Shown here piece after piece: positions 1-9,061 of a stretch of 64,000 bases of DNA. The notes under the pieces were generated by a model. It was not told the DNA's origin and did not search any database. It worked only from the letters and a program-made list of their open reading frames with translations. Source of the DNA: Dactylosporangium siamense (GTDB lineage: Bacteria > Actinomycetota > Actinomycetes > Mycobacteriales > Micromonosporaceae). A program made the position numbers and the translations under genes. The stretch covers positions 1 to 64,000 of the forward strand of contig NZ_BONQ01000183.1 of the NCBI RefSeq assembly GCF_016862795.1, given 5' to 3'. Numbering within the stretch: the first letter of the stretch is position 1; each line of letters starts with the position of its first letter.

Positions 1-755
1 GGCAGAGCTGCCTCCGCCTCTCCGAGGTCGTGCACAACGGCGGCCAACTCGCCGAGCGACGCGACCACCACGGGGTGGTCAGGTCCGTAGGCCGCCTCGT
101 CAATCATCAACGCCCGAGTAAGAAGCCGGCGGCACAGCGCCGGATCGCCCGTCTGGCGGGCAATGCTAGCGAGATTGCGTAGGCTTCGGGCGGTTTCAGG
201 ATGGTCCGGACCATAAGCCGCCTCGTTGATTGTCACCGCTCGCTCCAACAGCGGCCGCGCTTGGTCTGCCTGCCCCAACTCCAGCAGCACCGCAGCGAGG
301 TTTGTCATGTCGTTTGCCACGACGGGGTGGTCTGGACCGTAGGTTGCCTCGTTGATCGCCACCGCCCGCGCCAATAGCGGACGGGCGCGGGCTGGGTCCC
401 CCTCGTCAAACAGCAGCAAGGCAAGCGCATTGAGCCGCCGGGCGACGGCGGGGTGGTCGAGCCCTTGGCTGGTCTCCTCCCCGGCCAGCGCCCTTTCCAG
501 TAGGGGCCGCGCGAGACCGTAGTGGCCACGGCTCTGCAAGTATGCCGCGGCCCGATCGAGCAGCCACCGGGCATCGCTTGCCACTGGGTCGCCTGGCGGC
601 AATGCGTCGCTGAATTCGGTCGCGGTCAAGACATGCGGCAACAACGCCTCCCAACGGGACCAACCGCCCGAGTTGGTGGCCTCTGCGGGGACGTCGGCCC
701 GCAGCAGGGTCAGTGTCGACCGGAGCGCGACGTGCGGCTCTTGGTGCCGCGCGCG
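1..755 (-). pseudogene. TPR-repeat protein, 5' end lost, runs off left edge
   Basis: Read on the minus strand, an open frame runs from about 755 to the window edge. It contains four helical repeats with the recurring phrase AxYGPDHPxVA and helices such as LAAVLLELGQADQARPLLER and LARPLLERALAGEE. This is the tetratricopeptide repeat pattern of the actinobacterial NB-ARC/TPR family, whose repeats act as protein-binding scaffolds. No credible start codon or upstream N-terminal domain is present. Going 5' the frame passes straight into sequence antisense to the Rhs gene and meets a stop at 825-827. The gene therefore looks truncated at its 5' end by a rearrangement between roughly 720 and 760. 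Its 3' end lies outside the window, so full length and any effector domain are unknown. Confidence 0.72.
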
Positions 756-756
756 T

Positions 757-3700
757 GCGGACGGCCAGCTGACGGGCAGCGTCGACGCCGCCGGGACCGC
801 CGACGAAACCACCCTGCTGTACACCTACGACCCGGTCACGTCCCAGCGGTCGAGCGTCATCGACGGCACCGGCGCTACCACGAGATTCACCTACGACGCG
901 TTCGGCAACCTGAAGAGCACCACCGACCCCCTCGGCCGCACCAGCACGTTCGGCTACGACGCCCTCGGCGACATGACGTCGGCGACCGACACCGCCGGCA
1001 ACACCGCCACCGCCACCTACGACGTACGCGGCAACCAGCTCACGTCAACCTCGGCGGCCGGCCAGACGCAGCGGTTCAGCTACAACACCGACGGGACCGT
1101 CGCCACCGCTACCAGCCCCGCCGGCAGCGTCACCCGCTACACCTACGACACCAGCGGCCGGTTCGCCGGCAGCACCGACCCGGACGGCCGCACGGTCAGC
1201 GTCACCCGCGACACCGACGGCCGCGTCGTCACGGCCACCGACGCCGGGGGCAAGACGTCGACCGCGACCTACGACAGCGGCGGCAGGATCCTGTCCGTCA
1301 CCGACCCGCTGAACCGCACCGTGCGGTACACCTACGACGCCGACCACAACCCGGCCACCACGACCGACGCGACCGGCATCACCACCAGCGCCGCCTACGA
1401 CCTCATGGGCAACGCGACCAGCGCCACCGACGCGGCCGGCGCCGTGAGCACCTCCACCTACGACGCCGCCGGCGCGCTGCTCACCGTCACCGACCCGGCC
1501 GGGAACACCGTCCGGTACGGCTACGACCGGCTCGGCCGCCGGATCAGCGCCACCGACGCCAACGGCGCGGTGTCCCGCACCACGTACGACCGCAACAGCC
1601 GGCCGCTGACCACCACACTGCCGTCCGGGGCCACGACCAGCAACACGTACGACGTCGCAGGCCAGCTGACCAAGACCGTCGACCCCAGCGGCGCCGTGCG
1701 CACCTACACGTTCGACGCGGCCGGTCGCACCGCGACCGAGACCGACCCCGTCGGGCGGGTCACCGGCTACACCTACGACGCCGCCGGCACGCTGACCGTT
1801 CTCACCCAGCCCGACACCAGCACGATCCGGTACGAGTACACCGCCGACGGACAGCTGGCGACGCACACCGACGCCGACGGCAACCGCACCACCTACACCT
1901 ACGACAACGCCGGCCTCACCCTCACCGAAACCCGGCCCGGCGGCCTCACGACCGGCTACACCTACGACACCGCGGGCCGCGTCGCCACCGTCACCCAGCC
2001 CACCGGTGGCACCATCACCAACACCTACGACGCCGGCGACCGACTCACCGGCATCGCGTTCAGCGACCCGACCACGTCGGCCATCGGCTACACGTACGAC
2101 GCCGCGGGCCGCCGCCTGAGCATGACCGACGGGACCGGCACCAGCCGCTACACCTACGACACGCTCGGCCGGCTCACCGGCACCACCAACGGCGCCGGCA
2201 GCACCGTCGGCTACGCGTACAACACGGCAGGCGGGCTCGCGTCCCTCACGTACCCGGACGGCAAGAGCGTCAGCTACGGCTACGACAGCGCGGGACAGCT
2301 GCTCACCGCGACCGACTGGGCGGGCAACACCACCAGGTTCGGCTACACCGCCGACGGCGACCAGGCCGGGCGCACCGACCCGAACGGCGTCGTCACGACG
2401 TACACCCGCGACACCAACGGCCGAGTCACGAACCTGGCACTGTCCAAAGGCACCACGACGCTGACATCGACCACGTACGCCTACGACCCGGCCGGGCAAC
2501 TCACCAACGACGGCACGAAGACATACACCTTCGACGGTCTCGGGCAGCTGCGCACCTCCGGCACGGCAACCCTCGCCATCAGCCCCGCCGGCCTGCTGAA
2601 GAGGCTCCCAGACGGCACCACCCAGGCATACAACGCCGCGCAACAACTGACGTCCTCGACCCCGACGACCGGCACAGCCACCACGTACACCTTTGACGGC
2701 AACGGCAACCGAGTCCGAGCCACCACCGCAACCCGCAGCACAAACTTCGTCTACGACCAGACCGGCACCATGCGCTCCGCCACGTCCCTCGACGGGACAC
2801 TGACCACCTACAGTGCCGACGGCGAGGGACTGCGGCAAACCCGCACCCAGAACGGCGCCACCGCACGCTTCGTGTGGGCCCAAGCCGGCGGTCTGCCGCT
2901 GCTGCTCGACGACGGCGGCCACCGCTACCTGTACGGCAACGGCATCACCCCCTACGCCCAGGTCGCCGCCGACGGCACCATCGAATATCTGCATACCGAC
3001 GCACTGGGATCGGTCCGCACCATCACCGACGCCGCCGGCACTGTCGTGGCCACGAACACCTACGACGCGTACGGCGTGCGGACCGGGCACACCGGCAGCG
3101 CCGACAGCGCCATCGGCTACACCGGCAACTGGACCGACCCCACCACCGGCCTGGTCTACCTGCGCGCCCGCGACTACGACCCGGCCACCGGCCAGTTCAC
3201 CACCGTCGACCCGCTCGTCGACAGCACCCGCCAGCCCTACGCCTACGCCGACAACAACCCGCTGCAGAACACCGACCCGTCCGGCGCCTGCCCCATCTGC
3301 GTCGGCGTCGTCCTCGGCGCCGCCATCGGCGCCGGCGGCTACATGTGGCAGCACCGCAACGACCCGTCCTACGACTGGGGCGCCGTCGGCGAGTCGGCCC
3401 TGGAAGGCGGCGTCATCGGTGGCCTCGCAGTGCTGGTCGCACCCGCCGGCGCGGCCGTCGCGGCCCGATTCGGGATGCAGGCCGGCTCAATCGGCTCGAT
3501 CGCCACCATCTTCACCGTCGACGCGGTCGTCGGTGCAGGCTTCACCTGGGCGGCGAACAGCGCCATGTGCCGGCCGACCACGCCGACCGACCTGATCATC
3601 GGCGCTGTCACGGGCGGCCTGTCCGGTGCCGCAGGGCCGCTGTACAAGTACCTGCGCGGCGCACGGACGGCGCCTAGAGCGCGGATCGTGGACATGGCTG

Positions 3701-3924
3701 GCAAGGACATGGCCAGCCCGGACGCGTATGCCTTATCCCTGAAGCGACACACAGATCGGGCGCTCGATGAGTGGGACCAAGGCCTGCTGGGATACACCGC
3801 CGAAGATCTTGAGAAGATCAAAGCCAGCCCGAATGATCTGTCACTGAAGAACCGGCGCAAGGGTACGATCCTCGATCAGCGCGTCAAGCAACTTGCGGCG
3901 GATGATCCCGAGCTAGTGCTTTGA
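757..3924 (+). pseudogene. Rhs/YD-repeat polymorphic toxin, 5'-truncated and interrupted by IS630
   Basis: The frame encodes about 35 YD repeats (TYDxxGR, GYDxLGR) and then the Rhs-associated core (TDALGSVRTITD, GLVYLRARDYDP, GQFTTVDPL, NNPLQNTDPSG). After DPSG comes a variable C-terminal region with a hydrophobic Gly/Ala-rich stretch (VGVVLGAAIGAGG) and a charged tail beginning near MAGKDMASPDAY. Such proteins are normally exported or contact-dependent toxins whose repeats form a shell around the C-terminal toxin. No signal peptide or N-terminal domain is visible, because the sequence before about 757 is antisense TPR DNA. The stop at 3922-3924 is supplied by the inserted IS630 element, and the true last 59 codons lie at 5159-5338. 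It is thus broken at both ends and probably non-functional. Confidence 0.85.
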
Positions 3925-5156
3925 CCGGAAACGTTGGCCGGGTTGTGTGACACGCCGGTCAGCGTTCCCGGTGTGGTGCCGGGTGGGGTTCACGCTGTCG
4001 GGATGGCAGAACCTGTCCGGGCTCGGCGGCTCTCTGATGACGAGGGCCGGCGATTACAGCAGATCGTTCGGCGTGGGACCGGGTCGCCGATCCGGCTGCG
4101 CAGGGCGATGGTCATCATGGCCTCGGCCAGCGGAAACACCGTCCCGGCGATCGCCCGTCTGGTCCAGGGTGATGAGGATGCGGTCCGTGAGGTGATCCAC
4201 CGGTTCAACGAGATGGGGCTGGCCTGCTTGGACCCTCGGTGGGCGGGTGGCCGTCCCCGCCGGATCAGTCTTGATGATGAAGCGTTCATCGTCGCGACGG
4301 CCAAGACCAGACCAGCCACGCTCGGGCAGCCGTTCACCCGGTGGAGCCTGCGCAAACTCGCTGACTACCTGGCCCACAACCACGGCCCGCACCGCGTGGT
4401 CGTGGGCCGGGAACGTCTTCGGGAGCTACTGCACAAGCACGACGTCACGTTCCAGCGGACGAAGACGTGGAAGGAGAGCAACGACCCGAACGCCGAGGCG
4501 AAACTCGCCCGGATCGAGGAGGTCACCAACCGGTTCCCTGATCGGGTGTTCGCCTTCGACGAGTTCGGGCCGTTGACAGTCCGCCCGCAGGCCGGCGCCA
4601 CGTGGGCGCCGGCCGGGCACCCCGACCGGCTCCCCGCGAACTACCACAAGCTGCACGGCGTGCGGCAGTTCCACGCCTGCTACAGCGTCGGCACCGACAC
4701 CCTCTGGGGCGTCGTGCGCCGCCGCAAATCCGCGGCGAACACCCTCACCGCGCTCAAGTCGATCCGAGCTGCCCGACCGGACGGCGCACCGATCTACGTC
4801 ATCCTGGACAACCTGTCCGCGCACAAAGGCACGGCGATCCGGGCCTGGGCCGCCCGCAACCGGGTCGAGCTGTGCTTCACCCCGACCTACTCGTCCTGGG
4901 CAAACCCGATCGAGGCGCACTTCGGACCCCTGCGGATGTTCGTCGTCGCCGGGTCGAACCACCCCAACCACACCGTCGCCACCAGGGCGTTGCACACCTA
5001 TCTGCGCTGGCGCAACGCCAACGCCCGCCACCCCGACGTCCTGGCCGCGCAACGCCGCGAACGCGCCCGCATCCGCTCCGAACGCCAACGCCGATGGGGC
5101 CAGCCAGCTATCCGAGCAGCCTGACCCAACCCGGCCAACGTTTCCGGTCACAGCAC
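3916..5156. mobile_element. IS630-family insertion sequence, intact, 1241 bp
   Basis: The element is bounded by 30-bp terminal inverted repeats at 3916-3945 and 5127-5156 that differ at one position. Each end is flanked by TA (3914-3915 and 5157-5158) within CTAG, the TA target duplication typical of the IS630/Tc1-mariner superfamily. Removing the element and one TA restores a continuous Rhs reading frame, which proves the exact borders. Between the repeats is one full-length transposase gene. The sharp ends, near-identical repeats and intact transposase suggest a recent insertion. Confidence 0.93.
4003..5124 (+). CDS. IS630 family transposase
   Basis: This is a DDE transposase of about 373 aa that cuts and joins the IS630 ends. 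An N-terminal helix-turn-helix region (RRLQQIVRRGTGSPIRLRRA, then TVPAIARLVQGDEDAVREVI) precedes the catalytic core. The three acidic positions are visible: D in FAFDEFGPL, D in VILDNLSAHK and E in WANPIEAHF. I chose the ATG at 4003 (MAEPVRARRL) because homologous N-termini begin this way; an in-frame TTG at 3934 would add 23 residues derived partly from the terminal repeat. No frameshift or internal stop is present, so it is probably active. It reads in the same direction as the interrupted Rhs gene. Confidence 0.9.
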   Translation: MAEPVRARRLSDDEGRRLQQIVRRGTGSPIRLRRAMVIMASASGNTVPAIARLVQGDEDAVREVIHRFNEMGLACLDPRWAGGRPRRISLDDEAFIVATAKTRPATLGQPFTRWSLRKLADYLAHNHGPHRVVVGRERLRELLHKHDVTFQRTKTWKESNDPNAEAKLARIEEVTNRFPDRVFAFDEFGPLTVRPQAGATWAPAGHPDRLPANYHKLHGVRQFHACYSVGTDTLWGVVRRRKSAANTLTALKSIRAARPDGAPIYVILDNLSAHKGTAIRAWAARNRVELCFTPTYSSWANPIEAHFGPLRMFVVAGSNHPNHTVATRALHTYLRWRNANARHPDVLAAQRRERARIRSERQRRWGQPAIRAA

Positions 5157-5158
5157 TA

Positions 5159-5338
5159 GACGCGCTGATCTACCAGGCTCAGGGCTACCCCGGACCCGAC
5201 TGGGTGAACTTGCGCCGGGACAGCGTCCGCGCCGGCACGCACGCGGGCTGGTACGACCTCACAACCACCGGCAGTTGGCGCAGTCACCGCCATTACAAGA
5301 AAAAGTTCGGCCCTGGGGTAGGTATCCTGTGGACATGA
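5159..5338 (+). pseudogene. Detached C-terminal tail of the Rhs toxin domain
   Basis: Joining codons up to CTA at 3913-3915 with GAC at 5159 gives an uninterrupted continuation: LAADDPEL followed by DALIYQAQGYPGPDWVNL and, near the end, GWYDLTTTGSWRSHRHYKKK. The 59 codons end with TGA at 5336-5338. The pattern GPDWVNL...WYDLTT.GSW resembles C-termini of nuclease-like polymorphic toxins, but I cannot name the family with certainty. Without this tail the toxin lacks what is probably its catalytic end. The tail has no start or ribosome site of its own and is not expected to be translated separately. Its stop overlaps the start of the next gene by ATGA, so toxin and downstream gene were once translationally coupled. 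Confidence 0.85.
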
Positions 5339-6252
5339 CGGCGGGGGTCAAGGCGCTACGGCAACGGTGGGCCACACCGGCTCGCCAGCAACTGGCCGCC
5401 GAGGCCGGCGCACGGCTTCGCGGCGGCGGGCGGTTGAACGACCTCGGTCTCGGTGTGGTCGACGGACTGATCGATCTACGGGGGGTGTCGTTCCCCGGTC
5501 GTACAGTCCAGTTGGACGGTTGCCGACTCGAGGGACTGGCCTTGGACGCCGGCGACCTGACATCGTTCCGATTTGTCGACTGCACGGTTGTCGGCTGCCG
5601 ATTCGACCGTGCGTTGTGCCGCGATTGGCGGATCTGGCGAACAGACTTCACGGACTGCTCGTTCGTCGGCGCGGATCTGCGTACCTCGTCGCTCGGCGCA
5701 TGGCTGGAGGGGCAGGCCCGCGGCAACGTTTACGACCATGTGCGTTTTACCCGCGCGAAGATGGCTCGGCTTGGAAGCGCGGCAGCGACATATATCGACT
5801 GCGACTTCTCCGATGCCGATCTGACAATGGTGAACTTCTGGCAGTCGAGCCTGATTCGCTGCACGTTCGCGGGGAAGGTGAAACAGGTCGTGTTCAACGG
5901 CCGATTGATGGGCGAGGCCAAGCCCGACCCGAATCCGATGCTCGATATCGACCTGGCACAGGCCAGGCTCGAGGGCACAGAGTTCCGATGGATCGACCTG
6001 AGCCGAACCCTGCTGCCCCAAGACCCGGACCTTGTGCTGATAGAGAACGCCGATATGCTCGTCCGGGCCAACCTGCTGCTGCGAGCACGTGGCGATGTCC
6101 CTGAGGCGGGGCACGCCGCCGAGATCCTCCGACATTTCAGCAGCCGGCTTGGTTCCTCCGGCACAAGCCTGCTCAATCTGCGCGACGTCAGCTCGTGCGC
6201 CGACCTCATCAGTGAGGTCCTGCTCGGTGCCGGCGCACGCCGGCTTGGATGA
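5335..6252 (+). CDS. Pentapeptide-repeat protein, probable Rhs immunity protein
   Basis: This 305-aa cytoplasmic protein has stacked five-residue repeats between about residues 70 and 200. Examples are FRFVDCTVVGCRF, TDFTDCSFVGADL and IDCDFSDADLTMVNF, the A(D/N)LxX type that folds into a right-handed beta-helix. The C-terminal third is helical and lacks repeats. The ATG at 5335 overlaps the toxin tail stop as ATGA, which fixes the start and indicates translational coupling. Position immediately after a polymorphic toxin tail is the usual place for its immunity gene, so I infer that it neutralises the Rhs toxin, although pentapeptide proteins have other roles (for example gyrase protection). 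With the toxin broken, the immunity gene has remained intact. Confidence 0.78.
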   Translation: MTAGVKALRQRWATPARQQLAAEAGARLRGGGRLNDLGLGVVDGLIDLRGVSFPGRTVQLDGCRLEGLALDAGDLTSFRFVDCTVVGCRFDRALCRDWRIWRTDFTDCSFVGADLRTSSLGAWLEGQARGNVYDHVRFTRAKMARLGSAAATYIDCDFSDADLTMVNFWQSSLIRCTFAGKVKQVVFNGRLMGEAKPDPNPMLDIDLAQARLEGTEFRWIDLSRTLLPQDPDLVLIENADMLVRANLLLRARGDVPEAGHAAEILRHFSSRLGSSGTSLLNLRDVSSCADLISEVLLGAGARRLG

Positions 6253-6956
6253 CTCGGCGCTCGCCTCTGGCCATCGCCAGCTGCACACGTACATGTTCCC
6301 CCACCCCGCGGCGGCAGGACGTCATTCGTCCCCATCACCACTGTTTCGGAGGACCTCAGCGAGGCAAGCGATCGCGGAGCATCAACTGGCCCATCGCACG
6401 GTGCCCGCGAGGCCGCCGTGACCCGACGAGCGCAACGCACCAGGCTAGGCTGCGTTGGCTGTGACGGACTTCGTCGGTTCTGGCCCCCTTTAGTTGATCG
6501 GATTTGGCCCCTGTTGCTCAGGTGGTGTGGAGGACGCGCTTGCGGAGGAGGTCGAAGTTGGCGCGGCCGAACATCTGGCGTTTCAGCATCTTGACGCTCC
6601 TATGTCAACGGGCGGCGGGGTTTGGCGCGGTTGAGCGCTGGGCTTGGTCCGGCAGCGTCGGGATGTCCCGGCTGGTCGGGTGGGTCCAGGTTGCTATCGG
6701 CCGGCGCTCGGTGCGCGTGGAGCGTTTGACGGTGTCGGCGAATGCGGGAATTTCGACGTTTGCTGACCACGAAGGTGGTGCCGCCGCCGGTCACGACGCC
6801 GGCCGTCTTGCCGAGTTGGATTCGGCCGGCCCGCGGGCAGTCGAGGCGTTGCGGGCGCCTTACACCCACGTGGACCGGGTCTGGCAAGACGCCAATATTC
6901 GTCCGGGAGCGGGCCGGACTCGATCGGGTGATCTCGGTCGAACTCTGCGGCGCCGG
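6253..6956. other. 700-bp stretch without an intact gene
   Basis: Between the pentapeptide gene and the TerD gene I find no convincing intact reading frame on either strand. The only recognisable content is the ISL3-type transposase remnant at 6518-6595. The rest shows no codon pattern, hairpin or repeat that I can assign, and probably represents decayed mobile DNA. Confidence 0.6.
6518..6595 (-). pseudogene. ISL3-family transposase C-terminal remnant
   Basis: Minus-strand translation gives VKMLKRQMFGRANFDLLRKR followed by VLHTT and a stop at 6518-6520. The phrase KMLKRQM(F/Y)GRA.F.LLRKRVL is the usual C-terminus of ISL3-family transposases. Only 26 codons remain and nothing upstream in frame matches the catalytic domain, so this is a relic. 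It supports the view that the region has accumulated and lost insertion sequences. Confidence 0.68.
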
Positions 6957-8105
6957 CTACGCCGTGACGGCCAGCAGCCTCGTCGCCAGCGGCTCCATGT
7001 CCTCCGCCTTTCTGCCGTCCTGGAACACGCCGAGCGCCTGCATCGTCCAGACACCAGCCGGCCCACGCCGCAGTACCGCCATCAGCACGCCCGTGGACGG
7101 CTCCGACTGGGTGAGGTCGAAGCGGACGAGCTCGTTGCCGCTGCGGTCCTCGAGCAACCGGCAGTAGGCCCGCCTGATCGCGGTGAACTTGTGCGAGCCG
7201 TAGCTGTTGACGGTGAAGACGAGGGCGTGCACCTCCACGGGGAGCAGGTCGAGCGCGACCCGGATCTGCTCGTCGTCGCCCTCTCCGCGGCCGGACTGGT
7301 TGTCGCCGCTGAGCTTGATCGCGCCGTCGTACCCGGTCTTCCTGCCGAAATATACGGTGACCGCCGGCTGGCCGCCGACGAAGGTGATCACGCCCGCGTC
7401 CAGGTCGATGCTTCTTCCTGCCTTCGCCGGATCCCAGCCCAGACCCATCCGAATGCGGACCAGCGGCGGCGCGCCGGTCTTCACCAGACTCACCGACTCG
7501 TTCTTGCGGAGCATCATCCGGCCCTTGTCGAGGTTGACCGGTGCAGGCGGCCCCGCGGCGGGCGCTGGCGGCGCCGGCGGGTCGTCGACCTGGATGCCGA
7601 ACGCCGTGGCCAGACCGGCCAGCCCGTTGTCGAAGCCCTGCCCCACCGCCCGGAATTTCCATTCGGCGCCGCGCCGGTACAGCTCGCCGAGGACCATCGA
7701 GGTCTCCGTCGCCGCACCCGCCACCGCGAAGCGGACCAGTTCGGCGTGCGCCTCGTCGTACAGGCACAGGGTCAAGCCCGGCACCCTGCCGAACGCCCCC
7801 TCGGCCGACGCCGCGACCACGATCCGCTCCACCACCGGCTCGACCTGTCCGAGCGTGACGCTGACGGTGTCCGCCAGCCACCGCGGGTCCGTCCGCTTGC
7901 CCGCGTGGCGGACCGACCCGCTCGCGTGGCCCGCCTGGTTGTAGTAGACGAAGTCGCCGTCGCCGCGCACCCGCCCGGCGCCGGTCAGCAACAACGCCGA
8001 GACGTCGACGTCGGGCACGGAGGGACCCGGCTGCCAGCTCAGCACGGCATGGACCACCGACGCCCGTACGGGCACGTTCTGTCCCTTCGCGAGTATCTGT
8101 GCCAT
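6957..8105 (-). CDS. Tandem TerD-domain protein
   Basis: The 382-aa protein contains two TerD domains. The first spans about residues 1-165 ([51 protein letters not shown]), then a Pro/Ala linker at about 175-190. The second spans 195-375 ([74 protein letters not shown]). TerD-family proteins bind calcium, and the acidic SGDN...GEGDDE loop of the second domain matches the binding site. They are linked to tellurite resistance and general stress response, cytoplasmic or membrane-peripheral. The first domain lacks the acidic loop. The gene stands alone, without the usual ter operon partners, and starts at ATG 8105. Confidence 0.88.
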   Translation of the reverse strand: MAQILAKGQNVPVRASVVHAVLSWQPGPSVPDVDVSALLLTGAGRVRGDGDFVYYNQAGHASGSVRHAGKRTDPRWLADTVSVTLGQVEPVVERIVVAASAEGAFGRVPGLTLCLYDEAHAELVRFAVAGAATETSMVLGELYRRGAEWKFRAVGQGFDNGLAGLATAFGIQVDDPPAPPAPAAGPPAPVNLDKGRMMLRKNESVSLVKTGAPPLVRIRMGLGWDPAKAGRSIDLDAGVITFVGGQPAVTVYFGRKTGYDGAIKLSGDNQSGRGEGDDEQIRVALDLLPVEVHALVFTVNSYGSHKFTAIRRAYCRLLEDRSGNELVRFDLTQSEPSTGVLMAVLRRGPAGVWTMQALGVFQDGRKAEDMEPLATRLLAVTA

Positions 8106-8312
8106 TTCGCGTCCTCCACGCCGTCGAGGTTGGGCGTCACCCTACGACGACGCGTCCACATCGTCTGTCAGCTGTCGGCCAGGAACCGGGCTTGCCACCC
8201 TTGAGCTCCGCCCCGCGACCAACGCAACCCGCATGGGTCCCGAACTGGCGAACACATCATCCGACCGTCGACCGGTGGGTCCCGAGTTCAACGACAAACG
8301 GGTTCCGTTCTC

Positions 8313-8341
8313 GGCTCTGGCGCAATCTCCGTGAATGATCA
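8313..8341. repeat. 29-bp repeat, inverted second copy at 10527-10555
   Basis: Positions 8313-8341 are the exact reverse complement of 10527-10555, and the similarity does not continue on the 3' flank. The copy at 10527 lies within a small inverted-repeat element. I interpret this copy as a solo end left by a related element between the TerD and PRC-barrel genes. Confidence 0.7.
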
Positions 8342-8698
8342 TTACCGGCGCGCGAGGCGTCGTTCGCCACTGGCCCCTTGGGCGTAGACGAGGTTGTAGT
8401 GCGCGAAGATCCCCGCTTCGTCGCTGGCTGGGAGTTCTCCATCGGTATCGATCGACGGAGCGGCCTTGACCTGACTCTTGAGGTACCTCACTTTGAGGTA
8501 GCCGGGACCGACGGTGGCGTCGGTCAACGGCACGAACACCAAGCGGTGCCGTGTCGGCAGTCCCACTGTGACTGTGGCGAACGAGGGCTGATCGGTGGAG
8601 GTGTCGACATAGATCGACTCCAGCGTGCCGACCTTATGGCCGTCGGTGTCAACGACATCGTGGCCGAGCCATTCTCGGACATCCCCTGCCTGAAACAC
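8342..8698 (-). CDS. PRC-barrel domain protein
   Basis: This 118-aa protein begins GDVREWLGHDVVDTDGHKVG and continues with TLESIYVDTSTDQPSFATV, the small beta-barrel of PRC domains found in photosynthetic reaction-centre H subunits and RimM. In actinobacteria, stand-alone PRC-barrel proteins are common stress-associated proteins of unclear function. The C-terminus (YLKSQVKAAPSIDTDGEL) is charged and unstructured-looking. The frame begins with GTG at 8698 and the stop abuts the 29-bp repeat at 8313-8341, so its last codons may have been altered by an element end. No membrane segment or signal peptide is visible. Confidence 0.8.
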   Translation of the reverse strand: MFQAGDVREWLGHDVVDTDGHKVGTLESIYVDTSTDQPSFATVTVGLPTRHRLVFVPLTDATVGPGYLKVRYLKSQVKAAPSIDTDGELPASDEAGIFAHYNLVYAQGASGERRLARR

Positions 8699-9061
8699 TC
8701 CGGCCTCCGATGCTCATCCCTCAATACAGCGGGTCAGGCGGCTGCCCGGACCAGCTACTGCCCGCGGAGTTCCCGCACCTCGTCGGGCACTACCCACAGA
8801 AGCGTCGAATCCACGTTGCAGCACCTGTGCTATTTCTCCAGCGACGCGATAGCTGCCAAGATCAGGTGCACGCACACGCCGCTGGTCTCGCGCGGCGGCG
8901 GCACCGTGGTCGTCACAGCGAGCGCCGCGCCCCGGCGACGCTTCCTGTCTTGGCCGATGAGCGGGCACCTGTGCTTGTGGTCGGGGCGTCCAGGGCTAGC
9001 CCTGTTAGGGTTTCTCGGCATGACCAGCCTGTTGCGGCACTCGTGCCGGTGACGGCGAGCC
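8699..9061. other. Intergenic stretch, nothing recognised
   Basis: This 363-bp gap lies between the divergent PRC-barrel gene and the helical-repeat gene. Short open frames on both strands show no family resemblance and no ribosome-binding site. It presumably holds the promoters of both flanking genes, but I cannot point to boxes with confidence. Confidence 0.5.

Noticed and set aside
522-2696. Long plus-strand frame rich in Arg and His over the Rhs gene
   Set aside because: It is a shifted frame of the YD repeats; the repeat-encoding frame at 757-3924 has clear Rhs motifs, so this one is an artefact of high GC.
6600-6887. 95-codon minus-strand frame between the ISL3 remnant and the TerD gene
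   Set aside because: No ribosome site, no domain pattern and Arg/Pro-rich low-complexity composition; probably not coding.
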